Shown: piece after piece, positions 54,784 to 64,000 of the stretch
How the letters are laid out: each line of letters opens with the position of its first letter
Numbering within the stretch: the stretch's first letter is position 1
NCBI GenBank assembly: GCA_032622095.1
Contig: CP136067.1
Coordinates: 174,254,556 to 174,318,555 of the forward strand
Length of the DNA stretch: 64,000 nucleotides
DNA from: Siphonodentalium dalli
Lineage: Eukaryota > Mollusca > Scaphopoda > Gadilida > Siphonodentaliidae
Direction of reading: 5' to 3'
Translations under genes and position numbers: made by a program
The notes under the pieces: model-generated
Databases searched by the model: none
Told to the model about the DNA's origin: nothing
Seen by the model: the letters and a program-made list of their open reading frames with translations, nothing else

Positions 54784-55264
54784 TTAACTTCCATACATGA
54801 CTGTTTTATTTTACTAATACTAACAAATTGTATGAAAATTCTCTTTTAACAGTAAATGAATAATTGTTGTCTTAATGAAAATTGCTAACAACACATACAC
54901 TATTGCTTAAGTTTAGTTGAAAATTTCAACCATGCATTATAAATTCAATGAAAGTCTTTGATGTAAAAAAAAATTGAAAATGTATGACAATAGGATTTTA
55001 TTAGACAAATCTATGTTGTAATTATTTTTAAGTGAGGTACTTGCTTGTTGAATTCTTGAAAAGTCATCCAAATGTCTTTGAATTTGATTGTGATTAATGT
55101 ATATGAACCCTGCTTTTATGTTCGACATTGATTTTCCTACTTATTATGCCACTGTTATTTCCAAACAAAGTTTGTATCTCATGTTATTATTTTGATTTTC
55201 ATGTGCACATACACTGTATAATATATTTTTCAATATTTTATAATAACAAATATTATATTTTCAG

Positions 55265-55384
55265 TAAAGGATCCTTGCTCTGATATAGCACATAGCTGTT
55301 CCCAGATATGTATCCGTAACAGCACATCTTTTTCATGCGAATGTTTGAGAGGCTACCAGCTAATCAACGAAACTTATTGTGAAG
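55265..55384 (+). CDS. Exon 20: EGF module
   Basis: Acceptor ATATTTTCAG and donor GAAG/gtaaac; 120 bases, phase 1 to phase 1. Contains VKDPCSDIAHSCSQICI, FSCECLRGYQL and YCE. The D-x-D-E calcium-binding start is replaced by VKDP, so calcium binding is doubtful. Confidence 0.93.
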
Positions 55385-55574
55385 GTAAACACACTGAGGA
55401 ATACCTATCCAGCATATAGGGTCAAATAAATAAAATATATTAAATATAAAAATATGTTACTAGGCACCTCGCTCATCAACCAAAGAGGACATTGGGCGCA
55501 AAACCTTTTGACATTAGAAAATTTGCGCATGCAAATATTTATATTATTTTTTTTTCCTGGGGCACCCGCCAACG

Positions 55575-55860
55575 AAGCATTCCACCTCCGTATCGGCTAG
55601 CTCCAGGTCTAATTTCAATTGCCCGTGGCCATTATTTCTCGGAATACATGTCCATATAAAGTGAATTGATAGATTCCATGTGATTTATTTCATCAAAAAT
55701 CGCCAAATTAAGTATGACCGATGCAATTTTTTGTGAGATTGCAGTCGAAATTCATCAAGTGTTCAACAAATGTTTGAAAATAGTTACAACTTACAGTAAT
55801 GAATCGGTAATCTGAACCGGAAAATGGGTCTGTACGATCTCAAATCAATTTGTGTTTGTA
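55575..55860. repeat. Intronic sequence shared with 46840-47110
   Basis: Same ordered blocks as the segment after exon 16, including AAGTATGACCGATGCA and GGAAAATGGGTCTGTACGAT. Confidence 0.65.
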
Positions 55861-55984
55861 TAAAAGACATACTGTAATTATTTCGTACTGATAAAAACTT
55901 TTAAAAAGTGAATTAAAAGGTTGCATGCAGGCCTGAGAAATGGGGAAATTAATTTTGCGTTGCTTATCTAATATTATAAAGTTA

Positions 55985-56140
55985 TTTAACAATGTTGTGT
56001 ACATGTGTTTTTCTTGTACGAGTCCAGGTTGTGGAAAAAAGTCATATTGGACGAGACTCGTAGTGTTGAGTCCAATATGATTTTTCACCACAACCTGGAC
56101 AAGTACAAGAAAACACATACTGTACACAACATTGTATAAT
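55985..56140. repeat. Large hairpin with about 65-base arms
   Basis: ACAATGTTGTGTACATGTGT, CTTGTACGAGTCCAGGTTGTGG and GTCATATTGGAC pair with their complements ending ACACAACATTGT. It is followed at 56205-56320 by four direct copies of a GGGAGTCCAATATGACTTTC-like motif. Confidence 0.85.
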
Positions 56141-56562
56141 AATATTTTTATTATCCATCTGTATATTTATCCAAATGACGTCACCCGGAGTCCTGATAAT
56201 TTTTATAAAAGTCATATTTGACTTGATTCGATTCAAGACCAATATGACTTCGGGAGTCCATGCAATGTGACTTTCGCAAGTCCAATATGACTTTCGGGAG
56301 TCCAATATTATTTTTTCCCAGATTATCATGTGACGTTTTTTGCCCAATCTGAAATAGTGTTAGTTAAGGGATGGATAATGATTTCATTTACAAGTTTGCT
56401 ATAATTTTCAAGAACTATGGCGATCATTTTTCTAAAAATTTTAATTTTGACAGGTTTCTTTTCAAAATTTTATGCCAATTTAATAGCCATACAACTGGAT
56501 AAGAGCTTTTATAGAATGCTTAGAATGTTGTAGTATTTTATTACAACAAAAAAGTAGGTGTG

Positions 56563-56976
56563 TTAACCCTTTCAGTGCCAGGTCCGATTTTTGTATCAAC
56601 CCATATACCTGTGCCAATGCATTCTCTTATATATGCGAGTCAACCATAGGTCGCCTCACATATATAAGAGAATGCATTGGCCTAACAATTTTTCATCATT
56701 TGTTATTATTTTTTACAATTTTAATAATTTGTTCTTGTATTCTTTAACAGACTTATTTTGTAGGTTTAGTGCCAGGGAATCTTACGTTTTTCATGGGCAT
56801 CAAAATTATTACTATGAATACTTGGTGATAGTTTTGAGTTATAACATCCCCCTAAGGTTTTATCCAGTTTGTTTTTAAATTCGCTATAGCATGCTTAAGT
56901 ATACCCAAAAAAGGGCTGATTTTACAGACCGTAAATTAGGGCCGATGAGATCGGCCCCTGGCGCTGAAAGGGTTAA
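56563..56976. mobile_element. TTAA element (CAGTGCCAG type), complete
   Basis: TTAA flanks, ends CCCTTTCAGTGCCAGG and CCTGGCGCTGAAAGGG, one palindromic core at 56612-56680. It is the compact relative of the nested 9542-13745 element. Confidence 0.85.
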
Positions 56977-57133
56977 TCGACAAAAAATACAATTCAAGTT
57001 GGAATTGAAGTTTAATCAACTGATAATTTTTATCAGATTTTAATATAAAAATAGACAACAACCGAAAAGCGTCATTTTTGGGAAGTGTAGTATAGCAGCA
57101 TTATATTTTAATTTAATTTGTATTTTATTTTAG

Positions 57134-57256
57134 AGGTGAATGAATGTGCGAATGATCCATGTTCTGATGGAGCGACATGTCATCACAAACTAGGGGGCTT
57201 TACCTGTCAGTGTCCAGAATATCATATGCTACAAAACGATGGTGTTACATGTAAAC
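57134..57256 (+). CDS. Exon 21: calcium-binding EGF module
   Basis: Acceptor TTTTATTTTAG and donor AAAC/gtaagt; 123 bases, phase 1 to phase 1. Contains EVNECANDPCSDGATC, GGFTCQCPEY and VTCK; classic EGF spacing with a seven-residue first loop. Confidence 0.94.
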
Positions 57257-57706
57257 GTAAGTCAATATTCTCAAATTGATAAAAAAAAAGAATTTTCTAT
57301 CAACTAAAAATGGGATATGTCATCCCGGACAGCTCTCACGACAACAACAGATATTTCTTTGACATTTCAATGACTTACGTGTTAGTATCCCCAACACACA
57401 AGAAACATCTGGCATATAAGATATTTAACTTAAAAGTGATTCAAGAGCCAGATTTTCATTTAAAATAAAGTTGCACAGACCAAAGAGCAGTCTAATCTTC
57501 TAAAATAAAAACAATTGTTGTCCCCCAATCAGATATGGATGGTAATAATAAGTGATTTGAAAACTTGCATTCCAAATAATTTGCCCAATGAAATTTTTGT
57601 TTCCAAAATATAAATTATTTTTACTTTTAAGTTATAAGTTATTTTTAATTTTGACAAATAACAATTTGAACTCTGTCTGCAACATGTACATGTATATTAT
57701 CTACAG

Positions 57707-57964
57707 CGTGTGATATGAATCACTGGGGAAGTTCATGTGAGAACTCTTGTGATTGTGGGATTGGATCGGACAGATCATGTGACAGAAGTCAAGGCTGCAT
57801 GTGCCGATCTGGATGGGCTGGGCTTCATTGCAGCAAGAACGTAAATGAATGTGGCATCCCACCAAGTAATAACTGCTCTAACATTCAAACATGTGAAGAT
57901 ACACTTGGCTCCTACAGATGTCTCTGTGCTTCAGGATTTATTCAGAACGGAATACACTGCCAAG
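57707..57964 (+). CDS. Exon 22: double module (WG-type EGF plus cbEGF)
   Basis: Acceptor TTATCTACAG and donor CAAG/gtaatc; 258 bases, phase 1 to phase 1. Contains NHWGSSCENSCDCG, GCMCRSGWAGLHC, NVNECGIPPSNNC and SYRCLCASGF. Same architecture as exon 17, five codons longer. Confidence 0.95.
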
Positions 57965-57992
57965 GTAATCTTTGTTACTTGGGGGCTCAAAT

Positions 57993-58430
57993 CAAGTCTG
58001 GAAATAGTGTCTGACATTTGCAGAATGAGGTCCCCAGAAGGTGAATTTAGTGAGCTATCCCACATAGTGGGCTAGCTTGAACAAATTGACCCTCAGGGGA
58101 CCTCATTTTGCTTAGGTCTCACCTTCTGAGAAGTGTCTATAGTCTAATATTAACATTGTTTTTGGTTACTTTTTCTCTTCTGTTCACTTTCAATTTGCAG
58201 AATACAAATAGCATAATTAAGGTGGCTAATGGGTGAACATCACCAATTTCAACTGGGATACTTCAATCTTTTCCTAGGTTTCCCATAGCATTTGAGCCCT
58301 AAGCAGATGAGGTTCCCTGAGAGTGAATTTGGTGATCGATGTTAGCCCACTGTGCGGGATAGCTTCAGAGAACTCACCCTCTGGGGATCTCATTCTGCAA
58401 ATGTCAGACACACTATATCCAAGCTTGGTC
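57993..58430. repeat. GAATGAGG fold-back family, long form
   Basis: Begins CAAGTCTGGAAATAGTGTCT and ends AGACACACTATATCCAAGCTTG. Contains the internal CTTCTGAGAAGTGTCTATAG block also present at 18980 and 39980. Confidence 0.75.
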
Positions 58431-58451
58431 CATACCAAACTGCAAGTCAAA

Positions 58452-58873
58452 GTTCTGTTATCAGAAATATGGCAGAAGCAGTATGTTATTGTCAAATGTT
58501 TTTCCTTTGTTATGTAAACAAAAGCAAAAAACGTTACAGAACCTGGCTTTTGTTTAGATCCGGATATGGCAAACATAAAGAGCGTTATTTGTTACTGTTT
58601 TCCTGATATGGAAATAATAAAGAGCGTTTATATCATTTGTGTGTGATTAACCAATAGAATTGTACTGTGTTATGTAAACAGAAGCAAAACTTCTGTAACA
58701 CGAGAAGGTTCTTGTTTACATACACCATCGTACGTCTTGACGACAATATATTATTTACGTGCTGATTATGTTTGGCATATGAACAAAACTATATATATTT
58801 TAATATTCCTTCCGTTTATGGTGATTTGAACAAATATGAATATTTCTGCAACGAACGCGGCCCGTGCCTTTAA
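58452..58873. mobile_element. TTAA-flanked element with GGGCGG ends, 5'-truncated copy 3
   Basis: From ATCAGAAATATGGCAGAAGC to CGCGGCCCGTGCCTTTAA it follows 32180-32599 closely; the other end has been lost. Confidence 0.82.
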
Positions 58874-58875
58874 TA

Positions 58876-59291
58876 TCTGACTCGGTCTCTTTGAAAAACT
58901 GACGATAATCCTAACATATGTATGTCTCTAGATTTGTCAAATATATTACATTTCTACGACGACACGGCATTCCCAACATGATGTAATAAACCGTTTCCAA
59001 TTATGGAGTGCATTCCTGGTGTAGTTTATGTTTGTGAGAATCGTAGTATTCAGAAATAGTTATAAATACAACAAGATACGAACGGCCAATCAGTCATAAA
59101 TATCTTTTACTGATAAAAACACGAAGACTATGTCTACTATATTGCGATGAGCATGATTAACCAATGAAATCGCCTGTACTCTGCGCCACTCGCCAATGAA
59201 ATGTGAATCCCATCAATAGGATACTGATTTTAAATCACAAATCTAGAGACGTACATCCATTAAGATTTTTCAAATAGACTGTATCAGACTC
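58876..59291. mobile_element. Possible MITE with about 60-bp TIRs
   Basis: ATCTGACTCGGTCTCTTTGAAAAA and TATGTCTCTAGATTTGTC at the left pair with ACAAATCTAGAGACGTAC and TTTTTCAAATAGACTGTATCAGA at the right. Target duplication unclear. Confidence 0.55.
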
Positions 59292-60000
59292 TGAACAAGC
59301 TAGGCATTACAGGGCCTAAACGATTTCACTATCATTCACATTGCCGCTTCTGAAGGCAATCATACATTATGACCCCACAGTGCACAAATGGTTTTAATAT
59401 TGTCAAATATCTCCTTTCGGTTTCATTTTGCCAATAAGTGTTTATTCGCATGGCCCTAATGTTCTAAAATCACAATTACGTCATTTAGTTACCTGTGCAA
59501 TTTGCATATATAATTCTGTCATGAAAGTAGTACCAACCTAATAAAGCTACTTTGACCTATATAAAGCTACATTGACATAATAAACGTAACGTTTATAATG
59601 CAGGCTCTATGTAGTCAATAGATGTAGTGAGTGGTGGATAAATCGACATCCGTGATGTCAACCATTTGAAAAGGTATGCCTGCAGTAGGTTTATTAACCT
59701 AATCTAATGTGTTTAGAGACAGGGAAAATTCCCGAGATATTGTAACACTCTGGCACCGAGCGTTATAGTCTGGGAATAACAGATCCCTCCACGAAGTTGA
59801 AATTTCAAGACTTTTGTATACACAACAAAGAAAACATAACAACAGACAGTCACATCGCGTCCTCAGCGGTCGGTAGTTGGAAAGGAACTCTCTCTTATTC
59901 CCGGTCAAAGGAGTCTCACCGCTATTACTTTGTCTGGGAATTATGCATCCTCATTGGACAGTGAGAGGAATATTAATTATCTTGGTTCAATATGTAAACA
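59292..60000. other. Intron 22 segment without recognisable element
   Basis: No exon, hairpin or terminal repeat recognised. Confidence 0.5.
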
Positions 60001-60238
60001 TACAGTAATGCTCTAAATAATGGACTCCTTAACCACAGCAGAATTATGGGTAATTTTTCAGGATTTAGTCGGAAATATGGCTTGTTGCCATTCATCAGAA
60101 AGCTCTCAGTGAGAGTAAGTATTACTCAGTGAGAGCTTTCCGATGAATGGCAACAAGCCATATTTCCGACTAAATTCTGAAAAAATTACCCATAATTATG
60201 CTGTAGTTTAGGAGTCGATTATTTAGGGCATTACTGTA
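60001..60238. mobile_element. CAGTAATGC hairpin MITE with central duplication
   Basis: CAGTAATGCTCTAAATAATG with TTATTTAGGGCATTACTG. The centre has CTCAGTGAGAG twice, separated by TAAGTATTA. Confidence 0.9.
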
Positions 60239-60488
60239 ATTATGCCTTGAAAACGTGGAAAATTCAAGTTGATAAAATTACTATCCTTGTGATTTGAAGA
60301 CATTTGGGTTTCCAGAGTGTGGTCACCCAAATCTGTAACAGGTATTGAAACAGCCATGAATATTTCCCTGTTAGAGTGGTCCTCGAAAATGATTCTGAAG
60401 TCTCTGAAAAGTCCTTGAATGTGGTCATGATCGAAGTGTTTGACCCCTTATTATCATGCACTAACTTTTGTCTTCCTCCTAATTACAG

Positions 60489-60611
60489 ACATTAATGAAT
60501 GTGAGGCTAACCCTTGTGGGCAGTCGCAGATCTGTGAGAACACGCGCGGGAGTTACCGATGTAAATGTCATCCTGGTTTTACTCCCAATTCTCAAAATGA
60601 TGGATGCATCG
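60489..60611 (+). CDS. Exon 23: calcium-binding EGF module
   Basis: Acceptor CCTAATTACAG and donor ATCG/gtaagt; 123 bases, phase 1 to phase 1. Contains DINECEANPCGQSQICENT, GSYRCKCHPGF and GCIG; complete cbEGF with the N-T-x-G-S-Y motif. Confidence 0.95.
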
Positions 60612-60625
60612 GTAAGTATGATATA

Positions 60626-60884
60626 TTAACCCTATCTTTACTGAATGGTTTCTTCCATTCAGTTATAATTATATATATTGGAATGTTCTATTACTCATTT
60701 GAAGGGGTGATCATGATCAGGAGATATAATCCGACAGACAACAAATTAAGATAGTACAAGTGCTGAAGGATTCTTGTACATTCATGGTGGGAATGTTCAG
60801 ATAATTAATTTTACTAATGACCTATCTCAACATTTCCTATGTAACTACTCGTCAATGAGTATTTAATATAGAAAGGCGTAAGGT
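60626..60884. mobile_element. TTAA family (CTATACTAAAT type), nearly complete
   Basis: TTAACCCTATCTTTACTGAA to ACTCGTCAATGAGTATTTAATATAGAAAGGCGTAA; the uninterrupted reference for the family in this window. Confidence 0.7.
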
Positions 60885-61415
60885 CATGTAATTTGTGAAT
60901 TGTTTTATCATGCTTCTCATTTTGTGTTAGTGTTAAAAGAGTGATTTGATTTTGTTTATTCCTATTGAATTGTCCAAATCGGGTTGAATATTGAACATTT
61001 TCTGTAGCAGGTTGAGCAGTATATATACTTCAGAAACAAATCCACAATGATATTAAATCTATGCACGGCATGCAGATGCACTGTTACTGCCTAGTCATTG
61101 AAATTATTTGGGTACACTGCAGAGATATGTACTGCTGAAACTAAATTAAGAAACAATTTGATTTTCATAAACTGCAGAAATACTGCGAAGACTTAAACAA
61201 ATTCATAGACTGCATTCAAAACACATTAGATACTCGGAGAAGAAAATGACATATACAAATGACAACTTTAGAAAAATAACAGCATCAGTTTGTCCTAACA
61301 ACATCATTGCAATTCAGCAGAACCCACCAGCATCACAGTTCATTAGCAGGACCACTTGACCAGGGGTGGGAATGATAGTTTTTGGGGTATAATTTTTAGT
61401 CTCACTTTCTTGCAG
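60885..61415. other. Intron 23 segment without recognisable element
   Basis: No exon or repeat recognised before exon 24. Confidence 0.5.
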
Positions 61416-61541
61416 ACATAGATGAGTGTGAGACAAAAGCAGACAACTGTGAACAGTTATGTTACGACACGGAGGGCAGCTATGGCTGCCGGTGTGAACC
61501 CGGATATGTGTTGAATAATGATGGCAAATCATGTTACAAAG
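61416..61541 (+). CDS. Exon 24: calcium-binding EGF module, last exon in window
   Basis: Acceptor TTTCTTGCAG and donor AAAG/gtaacc; 126 bases, phase 1 to phase 1. Contains [30 protein letters not shown] and KSCYK. It ends on a phase-1 donor, so the gene must continue; no later exon is recognisable before 64000. Confidence 0.94.
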
Positions 61542-61621
61542 GTAACCAATCAGTTTGAAGCATTGTTATCAACTTTCCTGTATAAAGTATTCACTTATCA
61601 AGGGACTAATCCAAACCAAAG

Positions 61622-61722
61622 TACAGTAATGAATGGAACAAGCCATATTTCCGATTAAATCCTGAAAAATTACCCATAATTCTGCTGTGGTTAAGGAGTC
61701 GATTATTTAGGGCATTACTGTA
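61622..61722. mobile_element. CAGTAATGC MITE, internal deletion derivative
   Basis: CAGTAATG joined directly to the right arm (AATGGAACAAGCCATATTTC) and the normal end GGCATTACTG. The surrounding CAGTTTGAAGCATTGTTATC is duplicated on either side (61551 and 61723). Confidence 0.85.
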
Positions 61723-61946
61723 TCAGTTTGAAGCATTGTTATCCACCTTCCCTATAAAGTATTCACTTATCAATTGATTAATCCAAACCAAAGTATAGTA
61801 GCTCTGTCTGTTTTTCAAATTTCATTTAAAGTAGTATATGTGGAACACATCATTGAAGTTGTCGAATGGGAATAGAGAAAAAGGTGGTTATTTTTATAAA
61901 TTTGATATCCAAGATGGCAGCAGTTAACGTCGTGTTTATATTGACG

Positions 61947-63180
61947 TTAACTCTTTCAACCCGGCAGCCCGCTAAAGCGGGCACAGCGTAATTTGCGTTC
62001 ATCCCGGCAGCCTGCTTTAGCGGGCAGAGCGAAATTGTCGGGAATAATACAATATTTCCAGAGATATACAAATGATTTTATTGGTTAGCGACTTATATAT
62101 CCTTTGGGTGATATTCGGCATCAATACTAATTTAATTTATTAATCAATACTAATTTATCGATGCGCACGAATACCTAGCATGTACGCGATAAAGAGCATT
62201 TCCGGTTCTATAAATATAGACAGCAGCTGTATGACGTCACGATTACTATTTTGGGTTTTCCTAAAAATCGATGACGCAATACTACCGACAAGTGTGCATG
62301 GTGTTTTGAGTCACAGTTCGGTTTTGGTTTATTGTTAATCACAAAAACTTACCGGTACAATTATTATTATTATGTTTATGAAATAAAGAAGATAATGTTG
62401 ACCTTTCTAACGATGATTTATTTGTGGTATCCGTCTAATGTCTCCTATTTTCGACGCAATGTTACGGAAATCACTGTGCCGCACTACGGCGCGACTTTAA
62501 TAATAATAGCTGCACGTGCATATTATAAACATGAAATCGACATTCATAATCATTTTGGGAATCGAATCAGGACATTGGCAGTTGTTTTATTTGGAATGCT
62601 ACTCATAATTCCTCAGCATACTGACAAGTAAATCCCTGGGTCTAAAAAAAATTGCTAGATGTGGGAGTATTTGTCTGTTTCGGTCAAATAGCGTCTTTCT
62701 GTCATACTAGCTGGGTAAGTACTGGTCTGCTCGTGCCTTTGATTATGCAATTATGTTCAATGAACCGATTGGTAAAACATTTGAAACCATGCATGGTGGC
62801 ATCACAACCAAGTGTATACACCACACTTACAAAGAATGACACATACATGTATGTATGTGTGAAAACATTGCTATGCGAATTTGATATCCAAGATACAGGT
62901 GATACATGCCCATATAGCATATGTTGGGATTCAATGTCCCTTCTCGGTTCTCACCTGCACACACATGATATATTATTTAGATGCGACTCCCCCAATTGGT
63001 ATATAACACAAATTGAAGGTCATCTGTTAACGATCATAAAACATTCAGTTTGCCATAACCGACACCACTCTAAATGTAGTGTTGCAGCAATATATCAGGG
63101 ACACATAATTTTTTTAGGCAAGCTGATAATCCAGGGTTCTGGGACATCTATATCTGTATATTCAGGGATGAAAGAGTTAA
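61947..63180. mobile_element. TTAA-flanked element with CTCTTTCA ends and two open frames
   Basis: TTAA on both sides with inverted ends CTCTTTCAACCC and GGGATGAAAGAG, 1234 bases. Near the left end CCCGCTAAAGCGGG and a diverged CCTGCTTTAGCGGG each form a short hairpin after CGGCAG. Two consecutive open frames follow. The boundaries fit piggyBac-type elements. Confidence 0.65.
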
Positions 63181-63230
63181 ACACTGAAAAAGGTCAAAGC
63201 ATTGAAAAATATTCTGAACATAATATTTAG
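62332..63230 (+). CDS. Two unrecognised open frames within a TTAA element
   Basis: One frame of 99 codons (62332-62631) is followed after 20 bases by one of 192 codons (62652-63230) in another frame. The first contains RAYYKHEIDIHNHFGNRIRT, a place where piggyBac-type transposases have a D-x-H-x-H/Y motif, but the resemblance is too weak to claim. The second is Cys/His-rich towards its end (HSVCHNRHHSKC). Together they could be a frameshifted element protein; equally they could be chance. The longer frame runs 50 bases past the element's right TTAA. Confidence 0.25.
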
Positions 63231-63252
63231 ACTAAAGTATTTGAACTACCCC

Positions 63253-63425
63253 ACTGGACAAAACAAGTGTCCACTTAACCGCGGTGCGGTTTGTGTTGCA
63301 ACCGCGGCCGAACTGCAACTACACCGCGGCTCCACCGGCTGACTGCCGTTCGTTCGGCCGCGGTGTACTTGCCGTTCGACCGCGGTGTATTTGCCGTTCC
63401 GCCGCGGTGTACTTGCCGTTCTTGG
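63253..63425. repeat. GC-rich CCGCGG block with 22-bp minisatellite
   Basis: About seven CCGCGG sites in 170 bases, against almost none elsewhere. Three tandem 22-base units read CGCGGTGTACTTGCCGTTCG with small changes (63358-63421). Confidence 0.85.
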
Positions 63426-64000
63426 AATGATGATGAAAAACACAAAGAGGGCACCATAAATGAGGCTTCATTGAGGCCATTTCTAAATACCGTCCGCCAG
63501 ATGATCTATTATATGTTTGAAGACTAATCTGTCTGGTGACAAGGTGTGATAATCTTTTAAGTAGTTAACGTATATACGTCCCACCAGTAAACTGTCATAA
63601 AATCAAGGTGTCATAATCCATCCTGATTAGAAAAGGCTCCCGCTGTTAATTATTAGGCGACACGGAAGTGTGGTGTTGCCGCCGACAACAGTCTCCATCT
63701 AGATTTGGCAGCAAGTGTCTTTTTGAGAAATAAGCATTGGAATGCCGTGCACACGTGGTAGCCTCATCATTAGAGAATTGAATCACCATCCTGTCATTAA
63801 AGACTGATTATAATATAAGGATTATGGTTTGTTGTCGCCTCCTACTTTGAACTGTTTGTTTGCCCATGTTGAAATATTTGTTATTGTGATGTTGTTTTCT
63901 CTTGTTCAAATATATTTTTTTACATTAATTTAAACTATTATTTGGCTTGAATTATATACTGACTACATCCACCCATGTGGACCTCCCTTTGGAATTCACT
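63426..64000. other. No gene recognised
   Basis: AT-rich tail of the window; no further EGF exon or terminal exon seen. Confidence 0.5.

Larger units (their letters stand above)
15829..61541 (+). other. Large NIDO-AMOP-VWD-EGF extracellular protein gene, partial (24 exons found)
   Basis: This is the only host gene I can support. Twenty-four exons with AG/GT borders join in one continuous frame of about 1418 codons: NIDO, AMOP, VWD, a post-VWD region, a DxDGD cadherin/Ig-like module, then EGF modules. From exon 5 onward nearly all introns are phase 1, as expected for shuffled extracellular modules. The same N-terminal set occurs in MUC4, SUSD2, insect Mesh and molluscan mucin-like proteins, which are secreted or membrane-anchored at epithelial surfaces. 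Many N-glycosylation sequons (for example NFT, NVT, NST, NSS) fit an extracellular protein. The gene is partial: exon 1 starts inside a codon, so at least one upstream exon with the signal peptide is missing, and exon 24 ends at an open phase-1 donor. Coding sequence is about 9 percent of the span; the rest is intron filled with transposons. Family assignment is firm, exact orthology is not. Confidence 0.88.

Noticed and set aside
63291-63527. 78-codon open frame at the GC-rich block
   Set aside because: Mostly the translated 22-bp minisatellite; no similarity to the EGF gene.

Overview
The window is an AT-rich, intron-dominated stretch of an animal genome. No prokaryotic gene organisation is present. 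The short phase-1 EGF exons, the NIDO/AMOP/VWD domain set and the many intronic arrays carrying CGTCCGTCCG motifs point to a marine lophotrochozoan, most likely a mollusc. That assignment is an inference from style, not from an identified species gene.

One host gene can be supported. It lies on the + strand from 15829 to 61541 and is open at both ends: no start codon or signal-peptide exon was identified upstream and no terminal exon downstream. I resolve 24 exons, about 4257 coding bases or 1418 complete codons, all joined in a consistent phase. From N to C terminus they encode a NIDO domain (exons 1-3), an AMOP domain (4-5), a VWD domain (6-8), a W-x-x-DEA linker region with an aromatic/Cys pattern seen after VWD in this family (9), a cadherin/Ig-like DxDGDxV module (10-11), a divergent EGF (11-12) and then a run of mostly calcium-binding EGF modules (13-24), two of whose exons carry double modules. 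This is the layout of large secreted or membrane-tethered mucin-like/SUSD2/MUC4/Mesh-type proteins with an EGF tail.

The rest is mobile DNA and its debris. Positions 1-15800 hold no supportable host exon but contain: a TTAA-flanked element (783-1449); a composite inverted-repeat element with a broken PHD-finger gene (3174-6157); a LINE reverse-transcriptase remnant (6450-6710); a 1.3 kb GGCC-ended element (7384-8692); and a 4.2 kb nest of at least four transposon types (9542-13745). The introns hold at least 17 copies of one hairpin MITE (CAGTAATGC ends, TA flanks). They also hold several families with TTAA flanks and CCCTTT ends that share a palindromic core, fold-back repeats built on GAATGAGG, a hAT element with a broken BED-finger transposase and a perfect 8-bp target duplication (26129-27895), and a MULE-like element with a 73-bp perfect terminal repeat and 9-bp target duplication (47506-48879).

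The most interesting host-gene observations are two tandem arrays that have copied splice signals. Before exon 12 a 55-57 bp unit containing the acceptor and exon start is repeated five times. After exon 19 the 3' part of the exon with its donor is repeated four more times, three of the copies being able to form 39-nt, phase-preserving mini-exons.
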